Assembly (NCBI GenBank): GCA_910588035.1
Contig: CAJUPY010000020.1
Span: 1 to 40,621, forward strand
Length of the DNA stretch: 40,621 nucleotides
Source of the DNA: an uncultured Muribaculaceae bacterium
GTDB taxonomy: Bacteria > Bacteroidota > Bacteroidia > Bacteroidales > Muribaculaceae
Direction of reading: 5' to 3'
Below are positions 24,898-37,066 of the stretch, in pieces. The number at the start of each line of letters is the position of its first letter. Position 1 is the stretch's first letter. The position numbers were made by a program, and so were the translations under genes. The notes beneath the pieces were generated by a model that worked only from the letters and a program-made list of their open reading frames with translations, was not told the origin of the DNA and made no database searches.

Positions 24898-24962
24898 TTC
24901 TTTTTACATTAAACGGTTTTTAAATGAATATTTTCCATTCGCAATGCTGCCATACAGCAATC

Positions 24963-26835
24963 TTATCTTTTGTGTGGCGCTTTTGTAGACTTTGATGTTT
25001 TTGCTTTTCCGGGAAACAACCGGTCAATAAGATCAGGACGGCCGAGGCGATGTAGAGATTTGATGATGTCGGGACGGTATTGCGCGTCGTACCAGAAAAA
25101 ATATTTGCGTTGCGCGAGTTTCTGATCTCGTGAGACCGCGGTATAAATCTTTTCCATTGTATAGGGGTGGAACCCCGTGTAGTAAATCTCGGTGGCAAGT
25201 GTCATCGGTGTTGGTGTGAAGTCTTGAACCTGCTCGAGGTGCATGTTGAGATTTCTGGTCTCGACAGCCAGCAATGCCATGTCAAGTTCGGTGCAGCCCG
25301 GGTGGCTTGATATGAAATATGGAATCAGTTGCTGGTTCAGGCCATATTGTCTGTTCACGCGGTCGAAAATGCGGTGAAAATCATGGAACAGATTGAACGA
25401 CGGTTTGCGCATTATGTCGAGAACATGATCGACGGTATGCTCCGGTGCGACTTTCAAGCGACCTGAAACGTGTTTGCAGATCAGTTGCTCGTTGTATTCT
25501 CTGTTTGCTTTGTCAACGGCTTCATCGCCGGTTTGATGCATCGACAGGTCGTAACGCACACCGCTGCCGATGAATGTTTTCTTCACACCCTCGACCGCAT
25601 CAGCCTGGCGGTAAATCTGCAACAAGGGTCTATGGTCGGTGTTGAGATTGGGACACGGCCTGGGGTGCAGGCAAGATGGCCTGAAACATTTCGCACATGT
25701 CTCACGGTTGCGTCCTCCCATCGCGTACATGTTGGCCGACGGACCCCCGAGATCAGATATATAGCCTTTGAAATCGGGCATTTGTGTGACCTGTTTTATT
25801 TCACGCATGATTGACTGAGGACTTCTCGAGGCTATGAATTTGCCTTGATGCGCCGAGATTGTGCAGAATGCGCAGCCACCGAAACAACCGCGATGAAGGT
25901 TTACCGAAAATTTGATCATGTCGAAAGCCGGAATACGTTTGCCACGATAGCGGGGGTGGGGCAGACGGGTATATGGCAGGTCGAACGACGCGTCAATCTC
26001 TCCGGTTGTCATTGCCGGATACATCGGGTTGACTTTCACAAACTTTCCGTCGGTTTCCTGCCACAAGGTAGCCCCACCGTTCATGCGGTTTGACTGCTGC
26101 TCGATATGCCGGAAATTTTCGGCCTGACAGCGTTTGTCACGGAGACATTTCCGGAATGAGTGGAGAATTATATTTTCATCAGACGGTTGAGGCAAATCGC
26201 TGGCGGGTCTCAATATGACAGACTGCCGGAGATCGACGATCTCACTGATTCTTTCACCTGCATCGAGTCTTCGGGCAAGCTCTACAATCGGCTTTTCTCC
26301 CATGCCGTAGATTATCATGTCGGCCGGAGCATCGGCAAGGATTGACGGTCTGAGCCGGTCCTGCCAGTAGTCGTAGTGGGCCATTCGTCTCATCGATGCC
26401 TCTATGCCGCCTGCAATGACGGGTGTGTCGGGAAAGAGCCGTTTCAGAATTTCAGAGTATACGATGGTAGGGTAGTCGGGTCTCATTCCGTGGCGGGCAT
26501 CGGGTGTATAGGCGTCGTCGGAACGGCGTCGTCGGTTTGCGGTGTAGTGGTTGACCATTGAGTCCATGGCCCCGGCCGATACACCGAAGAACAGACGCGG
26601 AGCACCAAACTTCTTGAAATCGCGCAGATCGTCCTGCCAATTAGGCTGCGGAACAATGGCCACACGATAGCCTGCCGCCTGCAAGGTACGTCCGATTACA
26701 GCGGCGGCAAACGACTGATGATCGACATAGGCGTCTCCGGAGAACAGGACAATATCGACACTATCCCATCCAAGTGCCTTCATCTCTTTGACAGAAGTCG
26801 GAAGGAAACGGTCGGCGGCAATGTTGTTCTTATTA

Positions 26836-26858
<23 letters not shown>
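24963..26858 (-). CDS. ygiQ: YgiQ-family radical SAM protein
   Basis: 631-residue member of the YgiQ family (UPF0313), whose reaction is not established. The radical SAM cluster motif is HRGCFGGCAFCTISAHQG, giving Cys-x3-Cys-x2-Cys. The upstream region has GDAYVDHQSF and SAGAMDSMVNHYTANRR, both family hallmarks, with GGIEASMRRMAHYDYW ahead of the radical SAM core. A second cysteine group (CAKCFRPSCLHPRPCPN) could bind another cluster or zinc. The DFTPTPMTLAT segment near the C-terminus is also characteristic. The start at 26858 overlaps uvrB by 23 bases; an alternative ATG at 26843 overlaps it by 8. Translation is probably coupled to uvrB. Confidence 0.93.
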
Positions 26859-28911
<2,053 letters not shown>

Positions 28912-28937
28912 TGAGCGTTCTTGAATAATGCAACTAA

Positions 28938-28968
28938 CAAAGTTAGTGATTATTTTTGAACTGTGCAA
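28938..28968 (-). promoter_or_regulatory. Promoter of uvrB
   Basis: Minus-strand TTG (28966-28968) and TAACTTTG (28938-28945) with exactly 20 bases between. It decides the uvrB start codon. No LexA-type dyad was recognised around it. Confidence 0.75.
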
Positions 28969-29071
28969 GCCGTGTGTTGTCTCACAGACATCTTTTAAAA
29001 GTCCAATTGTTACATATCGTTAAAGATTGGCTGAGATCGGCCTATAATTTCGGGGTGCAATATAATTTGTG

Positions 29072-29079
29072 TAAATTTG
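29072..29079 (+). promoter_or_regulatory. -7 element for the polyprenyl synthase operon
   Basis: TAAATTTG, 34 bases before the start codon at 29114. The -33 position holds TTTC rather than TTTG, 20 bases upstream. Confidence 0.6.
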
Positions 29080-29113
29080 CAGAACATAAAATTTCAACAA
29101 TATAATAAAATCA

Positions 29114-30076
29114 ATGCTATCAGTCGACCATTTCGCCGATCAGATCAACGAGGCTATATCTGATATTAAATATCCGGATTCTCCAGCCGGACTCTATGAG
29201 CCGATACATTATACACTTGAGGGAGGCGGCAAACGCCTTCGTCCGGTACTGTTGCTCGCGTGTTGCCATTTTGTCGGCGGAAAATCGGAAGATGCCGTCA
29301 ATCAGGCTTTGGGCATCGAATTGTTTCACAACTTCACTCTGCTTCATGACGATGTCATGGACAGGGCTGATATCAGACGCGGACGTCCGACCGTTCACCG
29401 TCGCTGGAATGACTCCACGGCGATATTGTCTGGAGATGCGATGCTGACAATGGCGACATCATTTGTAGTTGCCGGCGCGGGATCTAAGATCGGTCAGATC
29501 ATCGGTCTGTTTAATAAAACGGCGATGGAGATTTATGAAGGACAGCAGTTTGACATGGATTTTGAAAATCGCCGCGATGTGTCGGTCGGGGATTATATCG
29601 AAATGATAAGACTGAAAACATCTGTTTTGATTGGCTGTGCCTGCAAGATGGGCGCGGTCATGGGCGGTGCGACAGAAGAGACGCAGCAGGCGTTGTATGA
29701 CTATGGCATAAACCTCGGTCTGGCGTTCCAGTTGCGCGACGACTATCTCGACACCTATGGCGATCCGTTGACTTTCGGTAAGGAAATCGGTGGAGATATT
29801 GTCAACAACAAGAAAACCTGGCTGTTGATCAACGCCATGAACAGTGACATGTCAGAAAAGCTGAAAAAGGTGATCAACCAGTCTCCGACAAGAGGAGATA
29901 AAATTGAAGGAGTCAAATCGATTTATGCCGAACTTGGTCTGCCCGGAAAATGTCGCGAGTTGATCAGCAAATATGTGGCAGATGCCATTGAGGTGATCAA
30001 TGAGGCCGATTTGAACGAGAGCGGGAAACGGTTCCTGACCGAGATCGCACTGTCGACAATTGAAAGGGATAATTGA
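29114..30076 (+). CDS. Polyprenyl diphosphate synthase (trans-isoprenyl, IspB-type)
   Basis: 320-residue all-helical prenyltransferase that adds isopentenyl units to an allylic diphosphate to make a long chain for menaquinone. The first aspartate-rich motif is LLHDDVMD followed by RADIRRGRPTVH, the second is LRDDYLDTYGD, and the GGGKRLRP substrate loop is near the N-terminus. Length and motifs fit medium- or long-chain synthases; the product chain length is set by bulky residues before the first motif and cannot be read with certainty. It leads a run of four genes on the plus strand. Confidence 0.93.
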   Translation: MLSVDHFADQINEAISDIKYPDSPAGLYEPIHYTLEGGGKRLRPVLLLACCHFVGGKSEDAVNQALGIELFHNFTLLHDDVMDRADIRRGRPTVHRRWNDSTAILSGDAMLTMATSFVVAGAGSKIGQIIGLFNKTAMEIYEGQQFDMDFENRRDVSVGDYIEMIRLKTSVLIGCACKMGAVMGGATEETQQALYDYGINLGLAFQLRDDYLDTYGDPLTFGKEIGGDIVNNKKTWLLINAMNSDMSEKLKKVINQSPTRGDKIEGVKSIYAELGLPGKCRELISKYVADAIEVINEADLNESGKRFLTEIALSTIERDN

Positions 30077-30082
30077 CATCGC

Positions 30083-30853
30083 ATGTTGATCGACACCCAC
30101 ACTCATCTCTATCTTGATGAGTTTCAACCAGACGTCTGCCTCGCGGTTGATCGAGCCAAGGCTGCCGGAGTCGGAATGATGATCTTGCCCAATGTAGACT
30201 CGTCGACGGTCACTCAAATGAAACGGCTTCACAAATCCCGCGGTGATGTGACGGCCATGGCCATGGGGCTTCATCCGACTGAAGTCGGCGATGACCCGGA
30301 GAAAGAGATCGAACCATTCATGAATCTACTTTCAGAGACTCCGGGCGATTTTGTTGCGGTCGGCGAAATCGGCATGGATCTGTATTGGGACAAGTCAAAG
30401 CTCGAATCACAGAAAACAGCGTTCAGACTTCAGTGTGAAGAAGCAGTGCGTCTTGATCTGCCGGTGATAATACATTGTCGCGAGGCGTTGAATGAGACGC
30501 TTGACGTTCTGAGGTCGTTGAAAAAGGTTCCGGCAGGAGTTTTCCATAGTTTTGGCGGAACGGCTGACGATGTCGTGCGAATTTGTGAAACGGGAGATTT
30601 TTATTTCGGAATAAACGGTATTGTCACATTTAAAAATTCGCGGTTGAAAGATGTCTTGCCTTCTATCAGAGCCGACCGGCTTCTGCTTGAGACAGACTCC
30701 CCCTACCTGGCTCCTGTTCCATTCAGAGGCAAACGAAACGAGAGTGCATTTATAAGACACACAGCTGCCTATGTGGCAAATATACTTGACATGAGACTTG
30801 AAGATCTTGAAGATCTTACCACGGGGAATGCAAAAAGACTATTTAGATTATAA
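30083..30853 (+). CDS. TatD-family metal-dependent hydrolase/DNase
   Basis: 256-residue TIM-barrel hydrolase. Metal ligands are visible in DTHTHLYLDEF (His-x-His), GEIGMDLYW (Glu), IHCREA (His), VFHSFGG (His) and ETDSPYLAPVPFRGKRNE (Asp), all TatD hallmarks. Relatives are 3'-5' exonucleases on DNA or RNA involved in repair and RNA quality control. It begins 6 bases after the polyprenyl synthase stop and precedes the symporter by 10 bases, so it is in the same operon, though the functions seem unrelated. Bacteroidota usually carry several TatD paralogues, and which one this is cannot be told. Confidence 0.93.
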   Translation: MLIDTHTHLYLDEFQPDVCLAVDRAKAAGVGMMILPNVDSSTVTQMKRLHKSRGDVTAMAMGLHPTEVGDDPEKEIEPFMNLLSETPGDFVAVGEIGMDLYWDKSKLESQKTAFRLQCEEAVRLDLPVIIHCREALNETLDVLRSLKKVPAGVFHSFGGTADDVVRICETGDFYFGINGIVTFKNSRLKDVLPSIRADRLLLETDSPYLAPVPFRGKRNESAFIRHTAAYVANILDMRLEDLEDLTTGNAKRLFRL

Positions 30854-30863
30854 CCGATAAGAA

Positions 30864-32303
30864 ATGGATTCAATAGGTAACTACATCATAAAACTTGCCG
30901 ACTTTTTCGGTGGATATCCGCTGTTTGCAGTGTTGATAGGCGGCGGACTGTTTCTGTTTATCGCTTCAGGCTTTGTCTCGCTAAGACGATTGCCCGATGC
31001 GTTCAGGGAACTTCGTAAGAAAAGCGACGCCTCCAATGGTCAGATCAGTTCTGTTCAGGCCTTGGCATCGGTTGTCGCTGCGACTATCGGTCTGGGAAAC
31101 ATCGCAGGTGTCACAATTGCCCTTGTCATGGGTGGCCCCGGAGCTATTTTCTGGATGTGGGTCAGTGCCCTTGTCGGAATGGCGACGAAATATCATGAGG
31201 GTGTGTTGGCGATCATGTATAAAGGTCGTGACAAGGACGGAGTTCATCGAGGTGGCCCGATGTATATAATAGAAAACGGACTTGGACGTAAATGGCGTCC
31301 GCTGGCGATATTTTTTGCTGTAGCCGGAATGTTCGGCACGTTATGCATCATGAACGCAAATCAGCTCACCGAAGCCGTTGTCAGTGTGTTTACAACTCCT
31401 GAAAATCTTGAGGCAAGTTCTTTCCTGTCATCAATGTCGGCGATAACCGGGCTTGATAATCTCCATGCGTTCAGATTGATGTGTGGCATCGCGATAGCTA
31501 TTGTAGTGTCTCTTGTCGTGCTCGGTGGAATAACGCGAATAGCGAGAGTGGCATCGGTCATAGTGCCGTTTATGGTAGGTGTCTACTTTCTGATGGTTTT
31601 CTATATAATATTGACGCATCTTGATGATGTACCCGGCGTTTTCGCTTCAATTTTCCGTGAGGCATTCAACTTGCGTGCCGGATTGGGTGCACTTGTCGGA
31701 ATAGCGATAATCGGTGCGCGACGTGCCGCATTGGTTAATGATGCAGGCGTTGGAACAGCGTCAATCATGCATGGCGAGTCAAAAAACAATACCCCGGTCC
31801 GCGAAGGCTTGATTGCCATGCTTGGCCCGAGCATTGACTCAGGTTTTGTTTGCACACTCACCGCACTGGCCATTCTTTTGTGTGCCGACATTCCGTCAGG
31901 AGGCGATGTACAGGGTCTCACGCTCGCTATGAACGCGTTCTCGAATGCCATTCCCGGAGGAGAACTGATGCTTTTTGTCGTTGTCATTTGTTTCGGACTA
32001 TCGTCGATGTTCTCTTATTCGTTCTATGGTCGCAGTTGCGCGACCTATCTGTTCGGATCGAAGAAATCACGGTTCTATACTTATTTCTTCATTGTCACAC
32101 TGATAATTTTTTCGGTGATTCCGTTGAATGCCGCCGTGGGAGTCTGCGATCTGTTCTATGCCTTGATGGCGTTTCCGACCATGTTTGCAATTCTGTCTCT
32201 GTCGGGTCAGGTCAGAAAAGCGACACGTGATTATTTCTCCGTGAAAAAAGAGAAAATTGAGAAAAAAATTGTAAATTCGCCTTCCGAAAACAACTCGATT
32301 TAA
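30864..32303 (+). CDS. Sodium:alanine/glycine symporter (AGCS family)
   Basis: 479-residue inner-membrane transporter with about 11 hydrophobic segments. Family hallmarks include ATIGLGNIAGVTIALVMGGPGAIFWMW near residue 72-98, HRGGPMYIIENGLG, and NDAGVGTASIMHGESKN. Members import alanine or glycine with Na+. The C-terminal tail is a charged lysine-rich stretch. It lies between tatD-like and lgt genes in a tight cluster. The exact amino acid is not determinable here. Confidence 0.92.
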   Translation: MDSIGNYIIKLADFFGGYPLFAVLIGGGLFLFIASGFVSLRRLPDAFRELRKKSDASNGQISSVQALASVVAATIGLGNIAGVTIALVMGGPGAIFWMWVSALVGMATKYHEGVLAIMYKGRDKDGVHRGGPMYIIENGLGRKWRPLAIFFAVAGMFGTLCIMNANQLTEAVVSVFTTPENLEASSFLSSMSAITGLDNLHAFRLMCGIAIAIVVSLVVLGGITRIARVASVIVPFMVGVYFLMVFYIILTHLDDVPGVFASIFREAFNLRAGLGALVGIAIIGARRAALVNDAGVGTASIMHGESKNNTPVREGLIAMLGPSIDSGFVCTLTALAILLCADIPSGGDVQGLTLAMNAFSNAIPGGELMLFVVVICFGLSSMFSYSFYGRSCATYLFGSKKSRFYTYFFIVTLIIFSVIPLNAAVGVCDLFYALMAFPTMFAILSLSGQVRKATRDYFSVKKEKIEKKIVNSPSENNSI

Positions 32304-32315
32304 TAGAAGATAAAG

Positions 32316-33173
32316 ATGCTTGATTTTATAGTCTGGAATGCCGACCCGATGCTGATCGACTCGTTTGTCAAGGTCAGGTGGTATGGTCTCATGTTTGCGA
32401 TAGGCTTCTTGTTAGGATACAAGATAGAGGAGAGAATCTACAGACATGAGGGCGCGCCTGAGAGTTGGCTCGGGATATTGCTCATGTGGACAGTAGCCGG
32501 CACGATTATCGGTGCCCGTCTGGGCCATGTGTTTTTCTATGAGTGGGACGTATACAGCCAGAATCCGATAAAGATTCTTTATATCTGGGAAGGAGGTCTT
32601 GCAAGCCACGGAGGTACCATAGGCATCATAATTGGCGTATTGTTATATTCGGTGGTCACTACCAAACGTAATCCGCTTTGGACATTTGACCGTCTTGTCA
32701 TTCCGATTGCATTGGTAGGTGCGATGATCAGATTCGGAAACCTGATGAACAGTGAGATTTTCGGACATGCCACAGACCTGCCTTGGGGCTTCATGTTTGT
32801 CAGAAGCGCAGAATGGCATCACTACTACAAGGGGTTGGCGTGTCACCCGACACAGATCTATGAGTCGCTGTGTTATCTTGCCTTGTTCGGACTGTTGATG
32901 TGGATGTACTGGAAAAAGAATGCAGAGGAACGCCCCGGTATGATTTTCGGTGTCTTTTTTGTCGTTTTGTGGACAACCCGATTCCTGATTGAGTTTATCA
33001 AGAATCCGCAGGTCGATTTCGAGCGCGACATGGTTCTGAACATGGGTCAGCTGTTGAGCATACCATTCATTCTGATCGGCATCGGGCTTATAATTTACTC
33101 CATGAGCCGTCCGCGTCAGCACATTGACTTTCCCGACAAGTTTCCCGATGAAGGGAAACCGGTCAAAAAATAA
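32316..33173 (+). CDS. lgt: Prolipoprotein diacylglyceryl transferase
   Basis: Inner-membrane enzyme that moves diacylglycerol from phosphatidylglycerol to the lipobox cysteine of prolipoproteins. 285 residues with seven predicted membrane segments. The Lgt signature GGLASHGGTIG lies near residue 92, with GARLGHVFFYEW before it, GAMIRFGNLMNSEIFG around residue 140 (the catalytic Arg region) and HPTQIYES near 183. It is needed for all lipoproteins, including the one at 8765-10813. It is 12 bases downstream of the symporter and last in the plus-strand cluster. No clear terminator was seen in the following 179 bases. Confidence 0.95.
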   Translation: MLDFIVWNADPMLIDSFVKVRWYGLMFAIGFLLGYKIEERIYRHEGAPESWLGILLMWTVAGTIIGARLGHVFFYEWDVYSQNPIKILYIWEGGLASHGGTIGIIIGVLLYSVVTTKRNPLWTFDRLVIPIALVGAMIRFGNLMNSEIFGHATDLPWGFMFVRSAEWHHYYKGLACHPTQIYESLCYLALFGLLMWMYWKKNAEERPGMIFGVFFVVLWTTRFLIEFIKNPQVDFERDMVLNMGQLLSIPFILIGIGLIIYSMSRPRQHIDFPDKFPDEGKPVKK

Positions 33174-33352
33174 TCAGGCAAAGAACCGCTGCTGTCGTGA
33201 CCGGGAGGGCGTTTAAGCTTTTCTTGATATATAAATGATGATTGGCGAAGTCAGACGAATCAAAGTCAGATTAATTGAGATCCGTGTTCTATTTATCAGT
33301 TGAATAAACTTCAGTTTTTTCTGAACTGATCGTGGGATCCGTGGGAATTTGT

Positions 33353-34423
33353 TTAATTTGATCTGGAGATTGAAATCAACTCGCGATCAACATTGATGTT
33401 GTGTTTGTTGAATATCGCCATTGCATTTTTTTCAAAGGCGTTGCAATGAGACTTCCACTGTCCGTCGTAGCTTTCGGGGGTGACGAGCCTGAAGTTTGAT
33501 TTTCCATGCGGTGGCTCGGTGAAGACGAGGCTGTAGGTCGCTTTCTTGACAAAGGCGGTTCCGGTTGAATCGCGTGTGATTGTCACTTTGGCCATTGCTC
33601 CGCCCCGAGTATCGGTCTTTTTCATGTTAGAGATGAAATTACCGAGAGAGTAAACCAGAAACTGATTCTTTCCTGTGTCTGAGTGACGCCTCATTTCCAT
33701 TGGCTGTATCACATGTGGGTGACCTCCGATTATCATGTCGACACCGAGTCCGCTCAGGTAATCGGCAAGCTTTTTCTGCTCGCTGTTGGGCAACAAGACA
33801 TATTCTACCCCCCAGTGCATCGCTACGGCGATAAGTTCGGCACCGGCTTCGCGCAGAGTCTCGACATCGTGTTTAATGATCTCTTTGTCAATGAAATTGA
33901 CATGGACATCGCCGGTTACCGGAATTCCGTTGGTGCCATATGTGTAGTTCAGGAATCCGATGAGGAAGCCCTTGATGTTTTTTATGGTTGTAATCAGAGA
34001 ATCTCGCTCGGCCTTGTTGCGATATGTGCCTATATGATCGATTTTCATTGAATCGAGCATGTCAAGCGTTCTGACAAGTCCCTTGTGCCGTCGGTCAAGA
34101 GTGTGGTTATTTGCGGTGAGACACATGTCAAAACCCGCTTTTTTCAACTCGGCAGCATAGCTGTCGGGGGCACAGAAACAAGGATAACCCGAATAAGGCT
34201 TTCCTCCTAACGGGGTTTCAAGGTTGACAACAGCATAGTCAGCGGCAGAGACATAATCTGCTACATTGTCGAAATAGCCTGAATAGTCGTGGGTACCATC
34301 GCCTTGCGAGGCATGTTCGATCTGTGCTATATGCTGCATTGCATCGCCGGCGAAAACGATGTTGATTTCGGGCGATGCATGCGATAGAATTATCGAGGCG
34401 AGCGAGAAAATAATCTCGATCAT
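33353..34423 (-). CDS. CapA-like metallophosphatase-fold protein
   Basis: 356-residue protein of the CapA/PgsA (poly-gamma-glutamate capsule) family, a calcineurin-like fold. Motifs in order: FAGDAMQH, AVVNLETPLGG, LTANNHTLDR, AMHWGVEY, GGHPHVIQP and YSLGNFISN, giving the expected metal-binding Asp, Asn and His. The N-terminus is a short hydrophobic stretch (about 1-17) that may be a signal peptide, so it is probably exported. No CapB/CapC partners are near, so a role in poly-glutamate synthesis is unlikely; related Bacteroidota proteins are uncharacterised. It follows folD by 3 bases. Confidence 0.87.
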   Translation of the reverse strand: MIEIIFSLASIILSHASPEINIVFAGDAMQHIAQIEHASQGDGTHDYSGYFDNVADYVSAADYAVVNLETPLGGKPYSGYPCFCAPDSYAAELKKAGFDMCLTANNHTLDRRHKGLVRTLDMLDSMKIDHIGTYRNKAERDSLITTIKNIKGFLIGFLNYTYGTNGIPVTGDVHVNFIDKEIIKHDVETLREAGAELIAVAMHWGVEYVLLPNSEQKKLADYLSGLGVDMIIGGHPHVIQPMEMRRHSDTGKNQFLVYSLGNFISNMKKTDTRGGAMAKVTITRDSTGTAFVKKATYSLVFTEPPHGKSNFRLVTPESYDGQWKSHCNAFEKNAMAIFNKHNINVDRELISISRSN

Positions 34424-34426
34424 CGA

Positions 34427-35308
34427 TTATTTGTAAATGACGTGTTGGGCAGCCTGCAGCGTGTTGTTCATCAGCGAGACAATCGTCATCGGGCCGACAC
34501 CTCCGGGCACAGGAGTTATGTGGGAGCAAAGTGGTGCCACGTTTTCAAAGTCGACATCACCGCAGAGTCTGAATCCGCTCTTTCTCGATGCATCGGGCAC
34601 ACGGGTTGTGCCGACATCGATGACTGTGGCACCCGGCTTCACCATGTCTGCGGTCAGGAAATGGGGCTTGCCGATCGCCGCCACGATGATGTCCGCATCT
34701 TTGCAGATTTCCTTTATGTTTTCTGAAGAACTGTGGCAGACGGTCACGGTCGCGTCACCGGGCTGCGCTTTCTGCATCAACAGTGTCGCCACGGGCTTGC
34801 CGACGATGTTGCTGCGTCCGAGAACTACGCATTTCGCTCCTTTGGTCTTGATGCCGTATCGTTCGAGAAGCATCATGATGCCTGCGGGTGTGGCAGAGCG
34901 GAAACAGGGAAGGCCGATTGACATTCGTCCGACATTGATTGGGTGAAAACCGTCGACATCTTTGCGGTAGTCTATGGCTTCGATCACTTTCTGCTCATTT
35001 ATGTGTCGAGGAAGCGGCAGTTGGACAATAAATCCGTCAACACTGTCATCGGCGTTGAGACGGTCTATTGTTTCAAGCAGTTCCTCTTCAGTGACGTTGT
35101 CTTCAAATCTGATCAGGGTCGAGGTGAAACCACACTGTTCACATGATTTCACTTTATTGGCGACGTAAGTCTCGCTACCCCCGTCGTGACCTACAAGAAT
35201 GGCCGCGAGGTGTGGTCTGCGTCTGCCTTCAGCAATCATTTTCTCGACTTCGGCTGCAATTTCTCGTTTGATCTCTTCTGAGATTTTTTTCCCGTCTATC
35301 AGTTCCAT
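34427..35308 (-). CDS. folD: Methylenetetrahydrofolate dehydrogenase/cyclohydrolase (bifunctional)
   Basis: Interconverts 5,10-methylene-, methenyl- and 10-formyl-tetrahydrofolate for one-carbon transfer to purines, thymidylate and fMet-tRNA. 293 residues from MELIDGKKISEEIK. The catalytic strand SETYVANKVKSCEQCGF carries Tyr and Lys, QLPLPRHI is the family box, the GRSNIVGKP motif marks the dinucleotide site, and PVPGGVGPMT closes the protein. A longer frame begins at 35347, but its first 13 residues overlap the end of ffh and do not resemble the family, so the start at 35308, 16 bases past ffh, is chosen. Confidence 0.96.
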   Translation of the reverse strand: MELIDGKKISEEIKREIAAEVEKMIAEGRRRPHLAAILVGHDGGSETYVANKVKSCEQCGFTSTLIRFEDNVTEEELLETIDRLNADDSVDGFIVQLPLPRHINEQKVIEAIDYRKDVDGFHPINVGRMSIGLPCFRSATPAGIMMLLERYGIKTKGAKCVVLGRSNIVGKPVATLLMQKAQPGDATVTVCHSSSENIKEICKDADIIVAAIGKPHFLTADMVKPGATVIDVGTTRVPDASRKSGFRLCGDVDFENVAPLCSHITPVPGGVGPMTIVSLMNNTLQAAQHVIYK

Positions 35309-35324
35309 TTCGTGGCGGTTTGAA

Positions 35325-36659
35325 TTATTTTCTACGGCGCATGTCACGCATCATTTTCATCGGGTTTCCTTTGAACTGGGTCGCGACTTTAAGCATTTTG
35401 CGTGTTTGCTCAAACTGGTTGAGAAGTCGGTTCACCTCGGGTAGGGTAGTGCCTGATCCGCGTGCGATTCGCTGTCGTCGTGATCCGTTTATGATCGACG
35501 GATTGGTGCGCTCCTGCTCAGTCATTGATCTGATGATCGCTTCGATGCTCTTGAAAGCGTTGTCGTCGATGTCAAGATCCTTTATCGCTTTACCGACACC
35601 CGGAATCATCGAGGCCAGATCTTTCAGATTGCCCATTTTCTTTATTTGTTGTATCTGGGCGAGGAAATCGTTGAAATTGAACTGGTTTTTGGTGATCTTG
35701 CTCTGAAGTTTTTTTGCCTCATCTTCAGAAATAATGTTCTGGGCCTTTTCAACAAGAGACATTATGTCGCCTTGGCCGAGAATTCGGGCGGCCATACGGT
35801 CGGGGTGGAACTGGTCGATAGCATCGAGTTTCTCGCCCGTACCGACAAATTTGATCGGTTTCTGAACGACAGTTCTGATTGACAGAGCGGCACCGCCTCT
35901 TGTGTCACCGTCGAGTTTTGTGAGCACGACTCCGTCAAAATCAAGCCGGTCATTGAATGACTTGGCCGTGTTTACGGCGTCCTGACCGGTCATCGAGTCG
36001 ACTACAAACAGGGTTTCGTTTGGTTTGATCGCATTTTTGATAGACTCGATCTCGTTCATCATCTGCTCATCTACGGCAAGACGTCCGGCTGTATCGACAA
36101 TGACCAGATCCATGTAGTTTGCCTTGGCATGGGCAATGGCATTTTTTGCAATCTCGACAGGATTTTTGTTACCCTCTTCTGTGTAGACGGGTACGTTGAT
36201 CTGTTCACCCAAAACTTTAAGCTGTTCGATTGCCGCTGGGCGATAGACGTCACAGGCCACGAGCAACGGACGTTTCCCCTTCTCGCTTTTCAGCTTTCGC
36301 GCGAGTTTGCCTGAAAGAGTGGTCTTACCCGAACCCTGAAGTCCCGACATCAAGATGACTGTCGGATTTCCTGACAGATTCAGCGGAGCGGTCTCACCCC
36401 CCATGAGAGATGTCAGTTCGTCGTGAACAATCTTGAGCATCAGTTCCTTAGGCTTGAGGGCGGTAAGAACGTTTTGTCCGAGAGCTTTTGTCTTGACGGT
36501 ATCTACAAATTGTTTTGCGACTTTATAGTTAACGTCGGCATCAATCAGAGCGCGTCTGACATCTTTCAGCGTCTCGGCAACGTTGATCTCGGTAATTTTG
36601 CCTTGTCCTTTTAAAATTTGAAGGCTTCTCTCAAGTTTCTCGGTAAGTGATTCAAACAT
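35325..36659 (-). CDS. ffh: Signal recognition particle protein Ffh
   Basis: SRP54-type GTPase that binds signal sequences and the SRP RNA and delivers ribosomes to FtsY at the membrane. 444 residues. The N-domain is helical (1-90), the G domain has GLQGSGKTT (106-114), DTAGR and TKLDGDTRGGAAL, and the methionine-rich M domain includes SRRQRIARGSGT, the RNA-binding motif, with Met-rich ends. Length is normal. It sits 35 bases after panD in a five-gene minus-strand run. Confidence 0.97.
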   Translation of the reverse strand: MFESLTEKLERSLQILKGQGKITEINVAETLKDVRRALIDADVNYKVAKQFVDTVKTKALGQNVLTALKPKELMLKIVHDELTSLMGGETAPLNLSGNPTVILMSGLQGSGKTTLSGKLARKLKSEKGKRPLLVACDVYRPAAIEQLKVLGEQINVPVYTEEGNKNPVEIAKNAIAHAKANYMDLVIVDTAGRLAVDEQMMNEIESIKNAIKPNETLFVVDSMTGQDAVNTAKSFNDRLDFDGVVLTKLDGDTRGGAALSIRTVVQKPIKFVGTGEKLDAIDQFHPDRMAARILGQGDIMSLVEKAQNIISEDEAKKLQSKITKNQFNFNDFLAQIQQIKKMGNLKDLASMIPGVGKAIKDLDIDDNAFKSIEAIIRSMTEQERTNPSIINGSRRQRIARGSGTTLPEVNRLLNQFEQTRKMLKVATQFKGNPMKMMRDMRRRK

Positions 36660-36694
36660 ATATTGATAAAGTATGGGTGGGTTGTTTAATTAGA

Positions 36695-37045
36695 TCAGAT
36701 GAGCCTGTTTGTCTTGGTGTCGGGAAAAATGACCGACGGTTTGAATGATCTCGCCTCTTCCGGAGTCATTGACGCGTAGCTCATTATAATGACGATGTCG
36801 CCCGGTTGCACTTTTCGTGCCGCCGCACCATTCAGACAGATCACGCCGCTCTTCCGCGGTCCGGCGATAACATAGGTGTCAAGACGCTCACCGTTGTTAT
36901 TGTCGACAATATATACTCTTTCGCCGGGAATGATTCCGGCCGCATCTATCAAATCTTCATCTATGGTTATCGACCCGATGTAGTCAAGGTTGGCCTCAGT
37001 TACAGTGACGCGATGAATTTTTGATTTCAATACTTCAATTGTCAT
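36695..37045 (-). CDS. panD: Aspartate 1-decarboxylase precursor
   Basis: Pyruvoyl enzyme making beta-alanine from aspartate for pantothenate and CoA. 116 residues. The self-cleavage site is Gly24-Ser25 in LDYIGSITID, at the canonical place, so Ser25 becomes the pyruvoyl group. The later NGAAARKVQPGDIVIIMSY strand is typical. It directly follows panC, which uses its product, with a 21-base gap. panB is not in the window. Confidence 0.96.
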   Translation of the reverse strand: MTIEVLKSKIHRVTVTEANLDYIGSITIDEDLIDAAGIIPGERVYIVDNNNGERLDTYVIAGPRKSGVICLNGAAARKVQPGDIVIIMSYASMTPEEARSFKPSVIFPDTKTNRLI

Positions 37046-37066
37046 TCGATAAAAACGTTTTGTTTC

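Noticed and set aside
33174..33352. Degraded gene or terminator between lgt and the capA-like gene
   Set aside because: Only a weak TTCAG/CTGAA hairpin near 33315 and no coding remnants could be made out.
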